From NCBI GenBank assembly GCA_021323655.1, contig JAJPKO010000008.1, positions 1 to 43,055 of the forward strand: a stretch of 43,055 nt of DNA, read 5' to 3'. This DNA comes from Acidobacteriaceae bacterium. Lineage in GTDB: Bacteria > Acidobacteriota > Terriglobia > Terriglobales > Acidobacteriaceae. The stretch's first letter is position 1; every line of letters begins with the position of its first letter. The notes beneath the pieces were generated by a model. It did not search any database. It was not told where the DNA came from and saw nothing but the letters and a program-made list of their open reading frames with translations. The translations under genes and the position numbers were made by a program. Shown here one piece after another: positions 17,455 through 27,007 of this stretch.

Positions 17455-18804
17455 TTATTTCAATACCTCGTGATGGCTCACCGCTTCCAACCGGTCGTGC
17501 ATTCTCTCCAGAGAAACACCTGCCGTCTCCGGGTAATAGAACAGCACCAGAAAGAAATCGATCACCATCATGACCGCAAAAAATACAAATGGCGTTGCGC
17601 CTGATGATTTCGCAAAAACAGGAAACACCAGCGAAATAATCGCATTTGACACCCAATGCGAAGAACTGCCCAGACTCTGCCCCTTGGCGCGCACGCGGTT
17701 CGGAAACACTTCGCTGATGTAGACCCATACCACCGCTCCATGCGAAATCGCGAACAGCGCTATGTATGCCATCAGCAGCCATACCAGTAAATTCAGATGA
17801 CTGTGCGTATAAAACAGCGCCGCAATGGCACCTAGCACCACCGTCAAGCCAACAGTGCCGGCCAACAACAGCTTCTTGCGCCCCAGCTTGTCAATCACTG
17901 ACATTGCAATCAGCGTAGCCACAAGGTTCATGGCCCCAACAGCCACGGCCTGCAGACTTCCGGATATCTTCGATGCTCCGGCCAGAGAGAAAATGTCATT
18001 CAAGTAATAGAGGATGGCATTGATGCCCGTAAGTTGGCAGAAAGCTCCAACTGTCAGCGCAACAAAGACAGGCAGCCGGTACTGCTTCGACCAGAGAGAG
18101 TCCTTGCCAGCACTCGCTTCCTGGCGCAGCGAATTCCGAATTTCTTCAAGCTCCTGCTGCGGGTTTTCCACTCCGATGAGTGCCAGCACGCCGTACGCTT
18201 CATCCAGTCGCGATTGCGTTGTGAGCCAGCGCGGGCTGCGTGGAATAAAGAACAGCATCACCATGAACAGCGCTGAAGGAATCGCTGCAACCCCTAGCTG
18301 CCATCGCCATTCCGTTGCGCCCAGTTGCAATGAGGCAATCAGGTAGTTCGAAACGTATGCAATCAAAATACCTATGACGATGTTGACCTGAAAGAACCCG
18401 ACCAGCCTTCCTCGCCATTTCGGAGGCGCAATTTCTGCAATGTACATCGGCCCCAGCACCGACGATCCACCAATTGCCAGGCCGCTGATAAACCTGAACA
18501 CAATCAGCGATTCGATGTTCCACGCCAGAGCACAGCCCAGCGCGGAAATCACATAAAACAATGCCATGACACGCAAGCTGTCTCGACGGCCATATTTTTG
18601 CCCTGGAACGCCTGCGGTAATGGCACCTGCCACGGTCCCCCACAACGCGCTCGAAACAACAAACCCAAGCATCCCCGGAGAAAGATGAAATTTATTCGTG
18701 AGGGCCTGCGTAGTGCCGGAAATGACAGCGGTGTCAAATCCGAACAACAGCCCGCCCAGCGCACCAACAACGGTGCTCTTCACCACATGACGCGATATGC
18801 TCAT
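17455..18804 (-). CDS. Sugar porter (MFS, SP family)
   Basis: 449 residues with 12 predicted transmembrane helices. Sugar-porter signatures include GGLLFGFDTAVISG in helix 1, GQKYGRRDSL in loop 2-3, RFISGLAIGGSSVLGPMYIAEIAPPKWRG split across helix 4 and its loop, QLTGINAILYYLNDIF in helix 7, and the PETAGVSLE motif at the C-terminus. It should bring a monosaccharide across the inner membrane by proton symport. It is encoded between the isomerase and the GH172 hydrolase genes (34 and 12 base gaps), so it most likely imports the sugar that the hydrolase releases and the isomerase converts. Confidence 0.93.
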   Translation of the reverse strand: MSISRHVVKSTVVGALGGLLFGFDTAVISGTTQALTNKFHLSPGMLGFVVSSALWGTVAGAITAGVPGQKYGRRDSLRVMALFYVISALGCALAWNIESLIVFRFISGLAIGGSSVLGPMYIAEIAPPKWRGRLVGFFQVNIVIGILIAYVSNYLIASLQLGATEWRWQLGVAAIPSALFMVMLFFIPRSPRWLTTQSRLDEAYGVLALIGVENPQQELEEIRNSLRQEASAGKDSLWSKQYRLPVFVALTVGAFCQLTGINAILYYLNDIFSLAGASKISGSLQAVAVGAMNLVATLIAMSVIDKLGRKKLLLAGTVGLTVVLGAIAALFYTHSHLNLLVWLLMAYIALFAISHGAVVWVYISEVFPNRVRAKGQSLGSSSHWVSNAIISLVFPVFAKSSGATPFVFFAVMMVIDFFLVLFYYPETAGVSLERMHDRLEAVSHHEVLK

Positions 18805-18838
18805 CCAACTACTCTACTTCCCGAGAGATTTGCCAGGC

Positions 18839-20452
18839 TTATCCAACATCCACCACGCCGCACAGATGCACCCTAACTCCTAATGCGTCGAACATCGCTG
18901 CTTTCACAGCAAGCGCCCTGGCTGCTTCTGCTTCGTTGCCAGCATACGCGATGTTCACATGGTTCGCACGGTGCCGTGCCATAAAGCTGTCTCTGGAAAC
19001 GCCATCAAAGACGGCACTCACCAACGGCCACTGCGGTGTGGTCTGCTGCCAGCGTCGTTCTGTTTCTTCTTTCGGAAGCTGTACGACGGAGCCAAGCCCC
19101 ATATCAACATGCAGCTGGCCTCCTTCCACAAAGACGCGGCTCCATACAATCCTGCCCGGCTTACCAATTCCCTTCAGAGTTCCTCCGCCAAGCGGAAAAT
19201 ACATTGCAGGCTGCCGACTGCTCGTGGCACCAGCGTAACCATTCACGAAATGGTTTGCGGGTGCAGCGCCGGAAATCTGCAGCACCCACACAAATTCCGT
19301 CTTGCCGTTAAGGGAGTACAGCTCGCCCCAGCGAACATCATGCAGCGTCGTCGAGGGATCCAGCCCCAGGGCCGTCCAGCAGCGGTTCGTCACCACTGCA
19401 TCCACTCCAGCGCCCTCGTCCACTTCATTAAAATGCGGTAGCGGACCACCAGCGTACAGCTCGTGCCCCTTTTCGTCGAACACCGGAGGACGCTCCGCGT
19501 TGTTCAGCAAGCCTTCTGCCAGGTCCGATGCAGGCACCATATCTTTCAACCCCTGTTGATACTGAATACCGATCGCATCGCAGCCGAACTCATGTGCCAT
19601 GCGGGTTGCAGCAATATACATTTTGCATTGCTCGTGGACCTGCGCGTCTGTTAATTCCGCCTCTGGGTCTTTGCCAGTCTCAAACTTCACTCCGCGATCG
19701 TCCAGCCATTTCCGTATGGCTTCGGCTTCTCCATTGGAAACCGTGCGCATCCTGGCTACCAAGGCCGACTGGCTCAGCCGCTCCTTAAAGAAGCCCGATG
19801 GATTCAGCAACTCATCATCAATGATGGCGTTGTACATTCCCATGCAGCCTTCATCAAACACACCCAGAATGATCTTCTTCCGCAGCAGTTCCTCCGCCAG
19901 CTTCTGGCCCATCGCGGCCGCATCCGGCGGAAGTCTTCCTCGGTCAAGCTCTCTCACGTGCGAAAGATCATGAGTCACCTCTCCGGTGGTGACCCATTCA
20001 TGCAGCCTGTTCAGGAAGTAGTCATCATGAAACTGCTCGCTCCACAACGTGCTGAATGATTTTCCCGCCTTCACAAGCGAGCCATTCAGATTCAGCAACC
20101 CCACCAGTCCAGGCCATTGGCCAGACCAGTTCGCCACTGTCAGAATTGGGCCCTGATGTCCGCGCATCCCCGGCAATACGTGATGCGTGTACTGCCATGC
20201 CGCCGTTGCAAACACCAGGTTCGCATTCGGATCAATCCTGGTGAAAATATCCATGCCCATGCGCTGGCTGGAAATAAATCCATGCCCTCGCGCCTCGTCC
20301 ACTGGAAAAGCGCGACGGAGTGCAACTCCTTCTTTTCTGAAGCATTCAGTCAGTTTCCGCTCCAGATCTTCCTGCGCAGGCCAGCACACCTTATTGGCTG
20401 ATTCACGCAAATCTCCGCTGGTAATCAGAACAGCTTCCTTCATCTGTGGCAT
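18839..20452 (-). CDS. L-fucose/D-arabinose isomerase-like protein
   Basis: A 537-residue cytosolic protein of the FucI/AraA-like superfamily (COG2407 type). It has an N-terminal Rossmann-like part (LVFATAAWQYTHHV, GPILTVANWSGQW), a central region with LGVFDEGCMGMYNAI, and a C-terminal domain ending RHRANHVNIAYAG as in fucose isomerases. Glu and Asp candidates for metal binding (DEGCMGM, FNEVDEGAGVD) are present. FucI-type enzymes isomerise L-fucose and also D-arabinose (to D-ribulose) with Mn2+. The co-encoded GH172 enzyme makes D-arabinose a plausible substrate, by inference. An AAGGAAA site fixes the ATG at 20452. The gene lies 20 bases after the TPR gene. No kinase or aldolase for the product is in the window. 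Confidence 0.82.
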   Translation of the reverse strand: MPQMKEAVLITSGDLRESANKVCWPAQEDLERKLTECFRKEGVALRRAFPVDEARGHGFISSQRMGMDIFTRIDPNANLVFATAAWQYTHHVLPGMRGHQGPILTVANWSGQWPGLVGLLNLNGSLVKAGKSFSTLWSEQFHDDYFLNRLHEWVTTGEVTHDLSHVRELDRGRLPPDAAAMGQKLAEELLRKKIILGVFDEGCMGMYNAIIDDELLNPSGFFKERLSQSALVARMRTVSNGEAEAIRKWLDDRGVKFETGKDPEAELTDAQVHEQCKMYIAATRMAHEFGCDAIGIQYQQGLKDMVPASDLAEGLLNNAERPPVFDEKGHELYAGGPLPHFNEVDEGAGVDAVVTNRCWTALGLDPSTTLHDVRWGELYSLNGKTEFVWVLQISGAAPANHFVNGYAGATSSRQPAMYFPLGGGTLKGIGKPGRIVWSRVFVEGGQLHVDMGLGSVVQLPKEETERRWQQTTPQWPLVSAVFDGVSRDSFMARHRANHVNIAYAGNEAEAARALAVKAAMFDALGVRVHLCGVVDVG

Positions 20453-20472
20453 CTGGTTTCCTTTTTTGTGGA

Positions 20473-21852
20473 TTATGACTTGGGAGGCCCGTCCTCAACG
20501 GTCTCTGCATTTTCTCTGTGACTTAGCTCCGCCTGCGCAAGGTTGCGCTCTTTCGCGTCCAGTGATGTTTTCTTATACTGCTCTATCGCGTCGTTCATCC
20601 GCGCCCGGTCTCCTGTCGCGCGATATGCAATGCCAAGCAAATAGTAGCCGGCTGAATCGTCCGGTCGTGTAGAGACGTAATGTTCAAGCATCTGCACCGC
20701 GTCCCTTTCATTGTGGTTCCGCAGCTCTGCTTTTCCGAGCAACAAATAGGCTTCTTCCGGCGGAGTTTGCGCAGCTACAGCCTTCTTCAATGCCGCGATT
20801 GCTTCCGCATTTCTATCCATTGCCAGCAGCACGCGGCCCAGATCAGTCTGTACCTGCGCGGACTCGGGCTGAAGCTTTTCCTCTTCCTGATACTCTTTGA
20901 GCGCCGCGTCGAACTGCCCACGAATCATCAGACAGCGCGCAATCTGCGAATGAATTTCCGGCAGGGTACTGTCTGACTGAAGCACTTTACGGTACTCCGC
21001 CATTGCATGGTCCAGCTGCTCGTGCGCAAAGTACGAGTCCGCCATAATTTCATGCGCCCTTGACGATTCCGGCGCCATCTGCAATACGTGCTCGAAAGCC
21101 GCCTGCGCGGCCCGCTCCGCCGTGTGCGCCTCACAATACAAAGAATCTTCTTTGCTCCCATCTCCAGGACAGGCAGCAAGCTGCGGCCGCAGGTGTTTAG
21201 CTTCAGCCAGTGCCGTCCTGGCCTTTACCTCGTCTCCCGCAAGCGCAAACTGTTCGCTGGCCAGCTGCCATACACGGGCACTTTCTGGCGCCGTGGCCAG
21301 CAACCCCTTTGTTTTCGCTTTTCCCAGCTCAAGATAGCTCTTCCCCAATGCGTACCACAGGTCCACGTTCTCTGGCTGTAAAGCCTGCGCGCTCTTAAAC
21401 TGCGCAATCGCATTCGCATGTTGCGACAGCGCAGCATACGAGTAGCCCAGCCAAGTATGGGCATTTGCATCTGCAGGATTGATCCTGGCCGCCTCCTCCA
21501 GTTCCGGAATCGCAGCGGCTGGAGCCGAGAGATGATACTCCGCAAGTCCCAGAAACAGATGTGGCGCAAACAACACCGGATTCAGCTTCTCCGCTTTATG
21601 CAGTACGGTAATGGCTCTTCGCAGGTCATGGTTAAAATACAACGCTACTCCAAGATTGCTCTGCACCTCTGCATCCCGTGGCAGCGAGGTAGCCAGCACT
21701 TCATACTCCCGCACTGCCGTAGCAAAATCATTCCGCCTCTCTGCTTCCTGTGCCTTTCGCGCATGCTGTTTTAATTGCTCTTCCGTTAAGGTCTGCGCCA
21801 TCAGAGATGTGGCCATGCCCACCATCACGATCCATGTAGCCAGCATGGCCAT
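20473..21852 (-). CDS. Exported TPR-repeat protein
   Basis: 459 residues with a signal peptide ending ATSLMAQ. The rest is a string of about ten tetratricopeptide repeats with the usual spacing of W/L/G-Y/A/P (AVREYEVLATSLPRDAE, AIPELEEAARINPADA, AIAQFKSAQALQPEN, AMAEYRKVLQSDS and so on). TPR solenoids bind partners and have no catalytic role. In acidobacteria such genes often follow TonB-dependent receptors; here the start lies three bases after the receptor stop with GGAG ten bases upstream. It probably acts in the periplasm as an assembly or binding partner of the glycan-uptake machinery. It is not a SusD-type binding protein. Confidence 0.88.
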   Translation of the reverse strand: MAMLATWIVMVGMATSLMAQTLTEEQLKQHARKAQEAERRNDFATAVREYEVLATSLPRDAEVQSNLGVALYFNHDLRRAITVLHKAEKLNPVLFAPHLFLGLAEYHLSAPAAAIPELEEAARINPADANAHTWLGYSYAALSQHANAIAQFKSAQALQPENVDLWYALGKSYLELGKAKTKGLLATAPESARVWQLASEQFALAGDEVKARTALAEAKHLRPQLAACPGDGSKEDSLYCEAHTAERAAQAAFEHVLQMAPESSRAHEIMADSYFAHEQLDHAMAEYRKVLQSDSTLPEIHSQIARCLMIRGQFDAALKEYQEEEKLQPESAQVQTDLGRVLLAMDRNAEAIAALKKAVAAQTPPEEAYLLLGKAELRNHNERDAVQMLEHYVSTRPDDSAGYYLLGIAYRATGDRARMNDAIEQYKKTSLDAKERNLAQAELSHRENAETVEDGPPKS

Positions 21853-21855
21853 TCT

Positions 21856-24800
21856 TCAGAACTCCAGTCTCATCCCAAACTGAATGACTCTCGGCGCATT
21901 TTGCTGGGCCGTCATAATGCCAAAGATTGTATTAGAATTCTGCAGCGAGCCAGGACTCAAATCCGGTGGAGCGCCATTAATGATGAACGTCTGCGCATTT
22001 CCTCCCGATGAAAAAATCGTCCGGTTGAGTGCATTGAAAAAGTTCGCCTGTATCTGCAGATTCAGGTTCTCAAAGATCGTTGTCCGCTTTGAAATGGACA
22101 GGTCTTCATTGATATACGCAGGCATGCGCAGTGCTGAAATCAGGTTTGGCGCATTCCCAAACTCACCCGGAGCAGGCAGCGAAAACGCCGCCGGATTAAT
22201 GTAGAACTGGCATGGATTCCGCCCCGTTCCCACCGTTGGACCAGAGCAATGACGCTTGTACGCAGGGTTTTTGAAGAGCTGATGCGGAACAATGTTGGGG
22301 CGGAAACTGAATCCATCACCCGCTGCAAAGAACGGATTCGAAGCTCCAAACGCGTCATACTCAATGTGAATAGGCCGCCCACTCTGGTAATGATGAATCC
22401 CGGAAACAGACCATCCGCCAACGACTGTATTGACCGCGCCCCCGTGACTCAGCAACCGCTTCCCTCTGCCAAATGGCAGCTCATAGGTGTAGCTCAACGC
22501 CACAACGTGCGGAATGTCTGAGCTGGTCACCGAGCGCTCAGCCTTATTGTTGTAGTAATCCTGATAAAACGACCCGGCAAAGATCGCATTCTCAGCTCCA
22601 GCCAACACGCCATTGTTCGAATCCACATCGCCTATGGTCTTTGAGAACGTATAGGACAGCAGGAAGGTCAGCCCTTGCGTGAAGCGTTTTTGCAAACTGG
22701 CCTGCAGACCGTTATATGACACGCTTCCAATCGGATTCAGCGGATTGTCCACATCTCCATACTGCGGCCATGGACGCAGCGCCTGACTTGCAGTGGCGCC
22801 CTGCCCAAACGTCGCCACAAAGCCGGGCCACGGTGGCTGAATCCCTGCCGCAGCCACTCTCGGGTCGGTTACAGGCAGCGCCAGAAATTCGTTCAGTGGT
22901 AATCCTGCCGCAGCAGCTGCAGGTCCGTACTTCTGCCGTGCTTCTGTCGGGTTCACCTCATTCGGCTTGGACCACACGCCAAGATGATAGGTGTGCATGC
23001 CCACATATCCCATGGTCGCTACCATGCTCGACGAAACTTGCTGCTGCACCTGCATGGACCAGTACATCTGCGTCGGCGGCAGGCCTGACCTCGGGTGAAT
23101 CATCGGAGGATTGTCATTCCCCACCAGCACGCCTGGATTAAGGTTTGATCCCGGCGGACTGATCGCGTTCTGTGGATACGGATTGTCCCAGTAATACGCC
23201 GGAGAGCCGATCGTGTCCTGCGGCCTGTTCACTGTCGCCAGTCCGGCAAACCCGGTGTTGTAAAGACCGCCACCGATTCCATTCTCAAGATTGTCATTAC
23301 CCAGCGGCCGCGTCAGCGCAAATCCTCCACGAAGCGCCGTCAAATGCGATGGCCCCGGTGAATAAGCGAATCCAAAGCGCGGCTGGAATCCTTTCCAGTC
23401 AATTTCGCCAATGCGCGTATGACCATTGCGTCCGGTCCCATGTCCGTAATAGGTAAACGCTCCGGGAATTCCCCCAACAGCCGGATTCGGCAGCGTCGGA
23501 TCCATCGTCGAAACATTGCCCCTCGTGTCCGTTCGCGGAATCTGGAGATCATAACGTAGCCCCAGATTCAATGTCAGGTTCGGCGTCGCTCTCCAGTCAT
23601 CCTGAAAAAATACGCCCGTCTGCCACCACCTGTACGCAGACTCAATCGGGTAATCAAAGCGCGAGAAGTCCATTCCGCCAAACAGAAAACTGGCCGCAGG
23701 CGCACCTGTTCCCACTGGAAGCGTGACAGCCTGGTTTCCATTGATAAATCCAGTGCCATTCAGCGCCGTCTGTGTCGGCTCAAAGGTAAAGCTGCCGCCC
23801 GGCAGTCCGCCTTCATTCCGCTGCAGCCAACGCACTTCTCCGCCGAACGTAAAGGTGTGCTGTCCGCGCACCATCGTAAGGTTGTCATTCACGATGTAGC
23901 GGTTTTCAGCAACCTTCGATGCACCTACACCGCCAATACCATTCTGCACTGTCCCAATCCCGATTCCCGGATACGAACTGTCCTTCGCAAGCGGCGGCAA
24001 CCCCTGGATTCCGAGCGCTGCCAGCCCAGGTCCAGGAACGAGCGGTCCGCTGAAATCTGTATCACGAATGTACCCAAGGTTCATGTTATTCAGCAGCGTT
24101 GGGGAATGTGTATAGTTGTAGCTGATGCGAATCTGCTTTGTTGGAGCAGAGTTCGTCGTCGCATCCAGCTCGTTCAATCCACCATTATTGCTGTTGGAAA
24201 AACCCCCGAAAAAGTAGCTGCCTGAAAGCGAATGCTTGTCGGAAATATGCTCATCCAGTTTGATGACCGCCCGGTGCTCGTCAATCTTCGAGCTTTGCCT
24301 GCGAACAAAATTGTTGAAAATATCATTGTTGTTCGCTACGGGAAAACTCTTTGCAATCGTTTGCGAAACAGAACTCAGCCCTGGAAAGCCGCTCGGAATC
24401 ACATTGTGCGGAAATGGATCACGTACTGGATAACTCTTCCCATCAGGCCCCACAACCGTGTGCACAGAAAATGGATCGTAGATCTCACCCGCATACACCG
24501 GCCGCCCTTCCGCATCAAAAACCGGCGCATTATTCACCATGAGCTGCGGTCCAAGGATCGCAGAAAAATCCCCATTGCGGAATGGTGTGGGCAGTGTCGT
24601 AAGAGTGGCGTTGTTTGCACTTGGGCGATATTTGAATTCGGTAAAATCCACGAAGAAAAAGGTCTTGTCTCGTCCGTTGTATAGCTTCGGAATCCATACC
24701 GGCCCGCCAAATGTGCCGCCAAATTCATTCTGCTTGAGCGGGGCCTTCTTCAGGCCGAGCCGGTTCGTCACATACCCAGCCGCATTCAGCGCATCATTCT

Positions 24801-25581
24801 GCAGATACTCAAAAAGACTTCCGTGAAAGTCATTCGTGCCGGAGTTAAAAGCAAACGAGACAATGCCACTCGAAAGTCCATACTGCGCCGTCTGCGTATT
24901 ATTGATGATCTTGAACTGGCTGATGGCATCAATCGGTGGATGGTTCGATCCAATATCACCGGCCTGATTCGTGTTCATCACCGGAATGCCGTCAATGTAG
25001 ACCTCGTTTGCATAGCTCACCGATCCGCTGATGTGCAGCCGGTAATCCGGCGTCGCTCCCGGCGTGGACCCGGATACACCCGGCGTAAGAACAACAAAGT
25101 TCAGCGGATTTCGCATGTCGCCACTCAGCGAAACCGGGAGGTCTTTGATCTCGCGCGGCGTAATCACCGTTCCCACGTCCGATGTCTGCGTCTCCACCGC
25201 AGCCGCATTCGCAGCCACCGTGACCGTCTGCTGCACCTGCCCCGGCTGCATCGTGACAGTCAGCGCCACAGTGCTTCCCACACCAACTTCAACGTGCTGC
25301 CGCACCACTGTGCCAAATCCCGGCGCCGAGGCCGTCAAGTCGTAGAGCCCGGCTGGAAGCGCAGGAAAACTGTACTGTCCCGACGCTCCGGATGTAGTTG
25401 TCTCCACCACGCCGGTAGCTTCATTCTTCAATGTGAGCGCAACGTTAGGTACGGCAGCATTCTGCGTGTCCTGCACCTCTCCTTTGATCGTCCCACGGTC
25501 CGCTTGAGCAAACATGGCGGACGGCAATAGAAGAAACAGGACAAGGGGAAAGAAAGCAACAAATCGTCTCGTGATTTTCAT
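21856..25581 (-). CDS. TonB-dependent receptor with carboxypeptidase-regulatory-like domain
   Basis: 1,241 residues, the acidobacterial Oar-like length. A signal peptide (LLLPSAMFAQ) is followed by a carboxypeptidase-regulatory-like beta-sandwich at about 27-115 (GTIKGEVQDTQNAAVPNV). A plug domain at about 120-270 (PREIKDLPVS, VYIDGIPVMNTNQAGDIG) leads into a long beta-barrel ending in the outer-membrane sorting residue Phe (IQFGMRLEF). It should import oligosaccharide across the outer membrane with energy from TonB-ExbBD. It is the first gene of the operon, with GAGAGG before the ATG. Operator-like palindromes lie 27-56 bases upstream of the start. Confidence 0.94.
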   Translation of the reverse strand: MKITRRFVAFFPLVLFLLLPSAMFAQADRGTIKGEVQDTQNAAVPNVALTLKNEATGVVETTTSGASGQYSFPALPAGLYDLTASAPGFGTVVRQHVEVGVGSTVALTVTMQPGQVQQTVTVAANAAAVETQTSDVGTVITPREIKDLPVSLSGDMRNPLNFVVLTPGVSGSTPGATPDYRLHISGSVSYANEVYIDGIPVMNTNQAGDIGSNHPPIDAISQFKIINNTQTAQYGLSSGIVSFAFNSGTNDFHGSLFEYLQNDALNAAGYVTNRLGLKKAPLKQNEFGGTFGGPVWIPKLYNGRDKTFFFVDFTEFKYRPSANNATLTTLPTPFRNGDFSAILGPQLMVNNAPVFDAEGRPVYAGEIYDPFSVHTVVGPDGKSYPVRDPFPHNVIPSGFPGLSSVSQTIAKSFPVANNNDIFNNFVRRQSSKIDEHRAVIKLDEHISDKHSLSGSYFFGGFSNSNNGGLNELDATTNSAPTKQIRISYNYTHSPTLLNNMNLGYIRDTDFSGPLVPGPGLAALGIQGLPPLAKDSSYPGIGIGTVQNGIGGVGASKVAENRYIVNDNLTMVRGQHTFTFGGEVRWLQRNEGGLPGGSFTFEPTQTALNGTGFINGNQAVTLPVGTGAPAASFLFGGMDFSRFDYPIESAYRWWQTGVFFQDDWRATPNLTLNLGLRYDLQIPRTDTRGNVSTMDPTLPNPAVGGIPGAFTYYGHGTGRNGHTRIGEIDWKGFQPRFGFAYSPGPSHLTALRGGFALTRPLGNDNLENGIGGGLYNTGFAGLATVNRPQDTIGSPAYYWDNPYPQNAISPPGSNLNPGVLVGNDNPPMIHPRSGLPPTQMYWSMQVQQQVSSSMVATMGYVGMHTYHLGVWSKPNEVNPTEARQKYGPAAAAAGLPLNEFLALPVTDPRVAAAGIQPPWPGFVATFGQGATASQALRPWPQYGDVDNPLNPIGSVSYNGLQASLQKRFTQGLTFLLSYTFSKTIGDVDSNNGVLAGAENAIFAGSFYQDYYNNKAERSVTSSDIPHVVALSYTYELPFGRGKRLLSHGGAVNTVVGGWSVSGIHHYQSGRPIHIEYDAFGASNPFFAAGDGFSFRPNIVPHQLFKNPAYKRHCSGPTVGTGRNPCQFYINPAAFSLPAPGEFGNAPNLISALRMPAYINEDLSISKRTTIFENLNLQIQANFFNALNRTIFSSGGNAQTFIINGAPPDLSPGSLQNSNTIFGIMTAQQNAPRVIQFGMRLEF

Positions 25582-25607
25582 GGAAGGCCTCTCGCGAAGA
25601 TTAAAAC

Positions 25608-25621
25608 TTTAAGCGTTTATA
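25608..25621. promoter_or_regulatory. LacI-type operator-like site 1
   Basis: TTTAAGCGTTTATA is an imperfect palindrome around a central CG, the layout expected for LacI/GalR-family binding sites, where the hinge helices kink the CpG step. It lies 27 bases upstream of the TonB-receptor start, downstream of a TTGACA element, so a bound repressor would block transcription. Confidence 0.6.
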
Positions 25622-25623
25622 TT

Positions 25624-25637
25624 TTTAAACCTTTAAA
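25624..25637. promoter_or_regulatory. LacI-type operator-like site 2
   Basis: TTTAAACCTTTAAA lies two bases from site 1. Its arms are symmetrical (TTTAAA/TTTAAA) around a central CC instead of CG. The tandem arrangement with site 1 (16-bp centre spacing) suggests cooperative binding, though AT-richness makes a chance match possible. Confidence 0.45.
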
Positions 25638-25757
25638 TTTCTCGGATTATCTGAGCATATCCGGAAAAACACTGTCAAGCATTTTTTAGAGAAAGTATTC
25701 GAGAGACTTGCCTTAACCAAAACCGTTGATTTACAGAAGACTTGGCACTCGGAATGC

Positions 25758-25791
25758 GCCCTTTTCATCTTGATGGGCAAAGCAAAAGGGC
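25758..25791 (-). terminator. Possible terminator after the LacI gene
   Basis: GCCCTTTT and AAAAGGGC can pair perfectly over 8 bp with an 18-base loop, 41 bases past the LacI stop. There is no T-run on the minus-strand 3' side, so it may only be a partial terminator. It would separate the LacI transcript from the receptor operon. Confidence 0.35.
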
Positions 25792-25831
25792 CGCGGTTCT
25801 TTGCAGGAAAACCGTGGCAAGAAACTGAAGA

Positions 25832-26857
25832 TTACCTCTTCCGGCCAGAAGAAACATGGGCTTCAGTAGACTCGCGCAGGATCAGCGTAGGCGAAACCCG
25901 TACAATAAACGGCTCTTTCTTCAGCTTGCCCTCAATGCGATCCATCAGGATCGTCGCCGCACGCGAGCCCATCTCATAGCTCGGCTGTACCACCGTCGTC
26001 AGATGCGGATGGAACGGACTGTCCAATTTCATGTCGTCAAAGGTCGCCAGGGCCACATCTTTTGGACACTCCACTCCAATGTCCTCAAAGGCCTTCAGCA
26101 AACCTACCGCCATCACACCATTGCAGACAAAAATCGCCGTAGGCCGGCTTCCCTGCTTCATGATCTGCTTCCCCAGGCGATGACCAGACTCGTAACGAAA
26201 ATCGCCCTCAAACACCAGCTTTGGGTCAATGGAGATACCGGCCTCCCGCAGCGCGTCTTCATACCCACGCAGACGTTCCCGGCCAGTCTGTAAATCAAGC
26301 GCGCCCGTAATAATGGCAATTCGCTTATGCCCTTTCTGGACCAGGTGACGCACGCACTCGCGAGCACCGCGCACATTGTCCAACAGAACTGCGTCCGTCT
26401 TGATGCCAGGAACGGTACGGTCCAGGCAGACCAGCGCAACCCCCGCTTCCATCGTGCTCTTCAGATGCGCCGTGTCCTTGCCGCTCGCCGACGCCAGCAG
26501 AATCCCATCCACACGGTACGATCGAAGTGCCGCAACAATGCGGCGTTCACGGCCTACCTGCTCATCCGTGTTTGCGGTTACCAGAAAGTAGCCTCGTTCA
26601 AAGGCCGTGTCTTCTGCGCCACGAATAATTTCAGGGAAAAACGGATTTGTGATGTCCGGCAGCACCATCCCCAGCATCCGCGTCTGGCGCACCTTCAGGC
26701 TGCGGGCAATTTCATTGGGCGAGTAGTTCAGCTCGCGGATCGCCGCCTGCACCCGTTCTGTCAGCTTCGGGCTGACGCGTCGCGTACCCCGGATGACGTT
26801 AGAGACCGTCGCAATGGAAACATCTGCTCGCTTTGCTACTTCTACGATTGTGGCCAT
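25832..26857 (-). CDS. LacI/GalR-family transcriptional regulator
   Basis: A 341-residue regulator of standard family length. The N-terminal helix-turn-helix is ATIVEVAKRADVSIATVSN, followed by the hinge region (LNYSPNEIARSLKVRQT) that inserts into the operator minor groove. The periplasmic-binding-protein-like sensor domain is at about 60-335 (LGMVLPDITNPFFPEIIRGAE, AIFVCNGVMAVGLLKAFED, ALATFDDMKLD). It should repress the receptor operon and the divergent glycosidase pair until a sugar effector binds. CG-centred operator-like palindromes occur in both control regions. No clear Shine-Dalgarno site precedes its ATG. The effector is unknown; a pentose or disaccharide from the target glycan is likely. 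Confidence 0.94.
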   Translation of the reverse strand: MATIVEVAKRADVSIATVSNVIRGTRRVSPKLTERVQAAIRELNYSPNEIARSLKVRQTRMLGMVLPDITNPFFPEIIRGAEDTAFERGYFLVTANTDEQVGRERRIVAALRSYRVDGILLASASGKDTAHLKSTMEAGVALVCLDRTVPGIKTDAVLLDNVRGARECVRHLVQKGHKRIAIITGALDLQTGRERLRGYEDALREAGISIDPKLVFEGDFRYESGHRLGKQIMKQGSRPTAIFVCNGVMAVGLLKAFEDIGVECPKDVALATFDDMKLDSPFHPHLTTVVQPSYEMGSRAATILMDRIEGKLKKEPFIVRVSPTLILRESTEAHVSSGRKR

Positions 26858-26941
26858 TGAGTATGTAGAGTAGGTTCGTTTCTTTCAGGGTTTTGGCAAG
26901 GAATTTCGTCCCAGGCCTTTGTAGCTCAATCGAATTATAGC

Positions 26942-26970
26942 TTGCCAGAAATATATTTAAACGATTAAAA
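26942..26970 (+). promoter_or_regulatory. Promoter with overlapping LacI-type operator
   Basis: TTGCCA (26942-26947) and TTAAAA (26965-26970), 17 bases apart, form a plausible sigma-70 promoter for the divergent two-gene arm. The palindrome TTTAAACGATTAAA (26956-26969) has a central CG and overlaps the spacer and the -10 box. A repressor bound there would block polymerase directly. The expected transcript start near 26977 supports a translation start at 27008 over an ATG at 26975. Confidence 0.6.
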
Positions 26971-27007
26971 CTATATGACGACATTCCCAGAGGAAAAACT
27001 ACATCGA

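Larger units (their letters stand above)
25582..25831 (-). promoter_or_regulatory. Control region of the TonB-receptor operon
   Basis: 250 bases between the LacI stop and the receptor start, both on the minus strand. A consensus -35-like TTGACA lies on the minus strand (25673-25678). The best -10 candidate, GATAAT, sits 21 bases further on, longer than ideal. Two LacI-type palindromes lie between this promoter and the start codon. An 8-bp inverted repeat (GCCCTTTT/AAAAGGGC, 25758-25791) lies just after the LacI gene. Confidence 0.55.

Noticed and set aside
24823-25530. Plus-strand open frame opposite the TonB receptor
   Set aside because: Arg-rich translation, no domain, antisense to a well-supported receptor gene.
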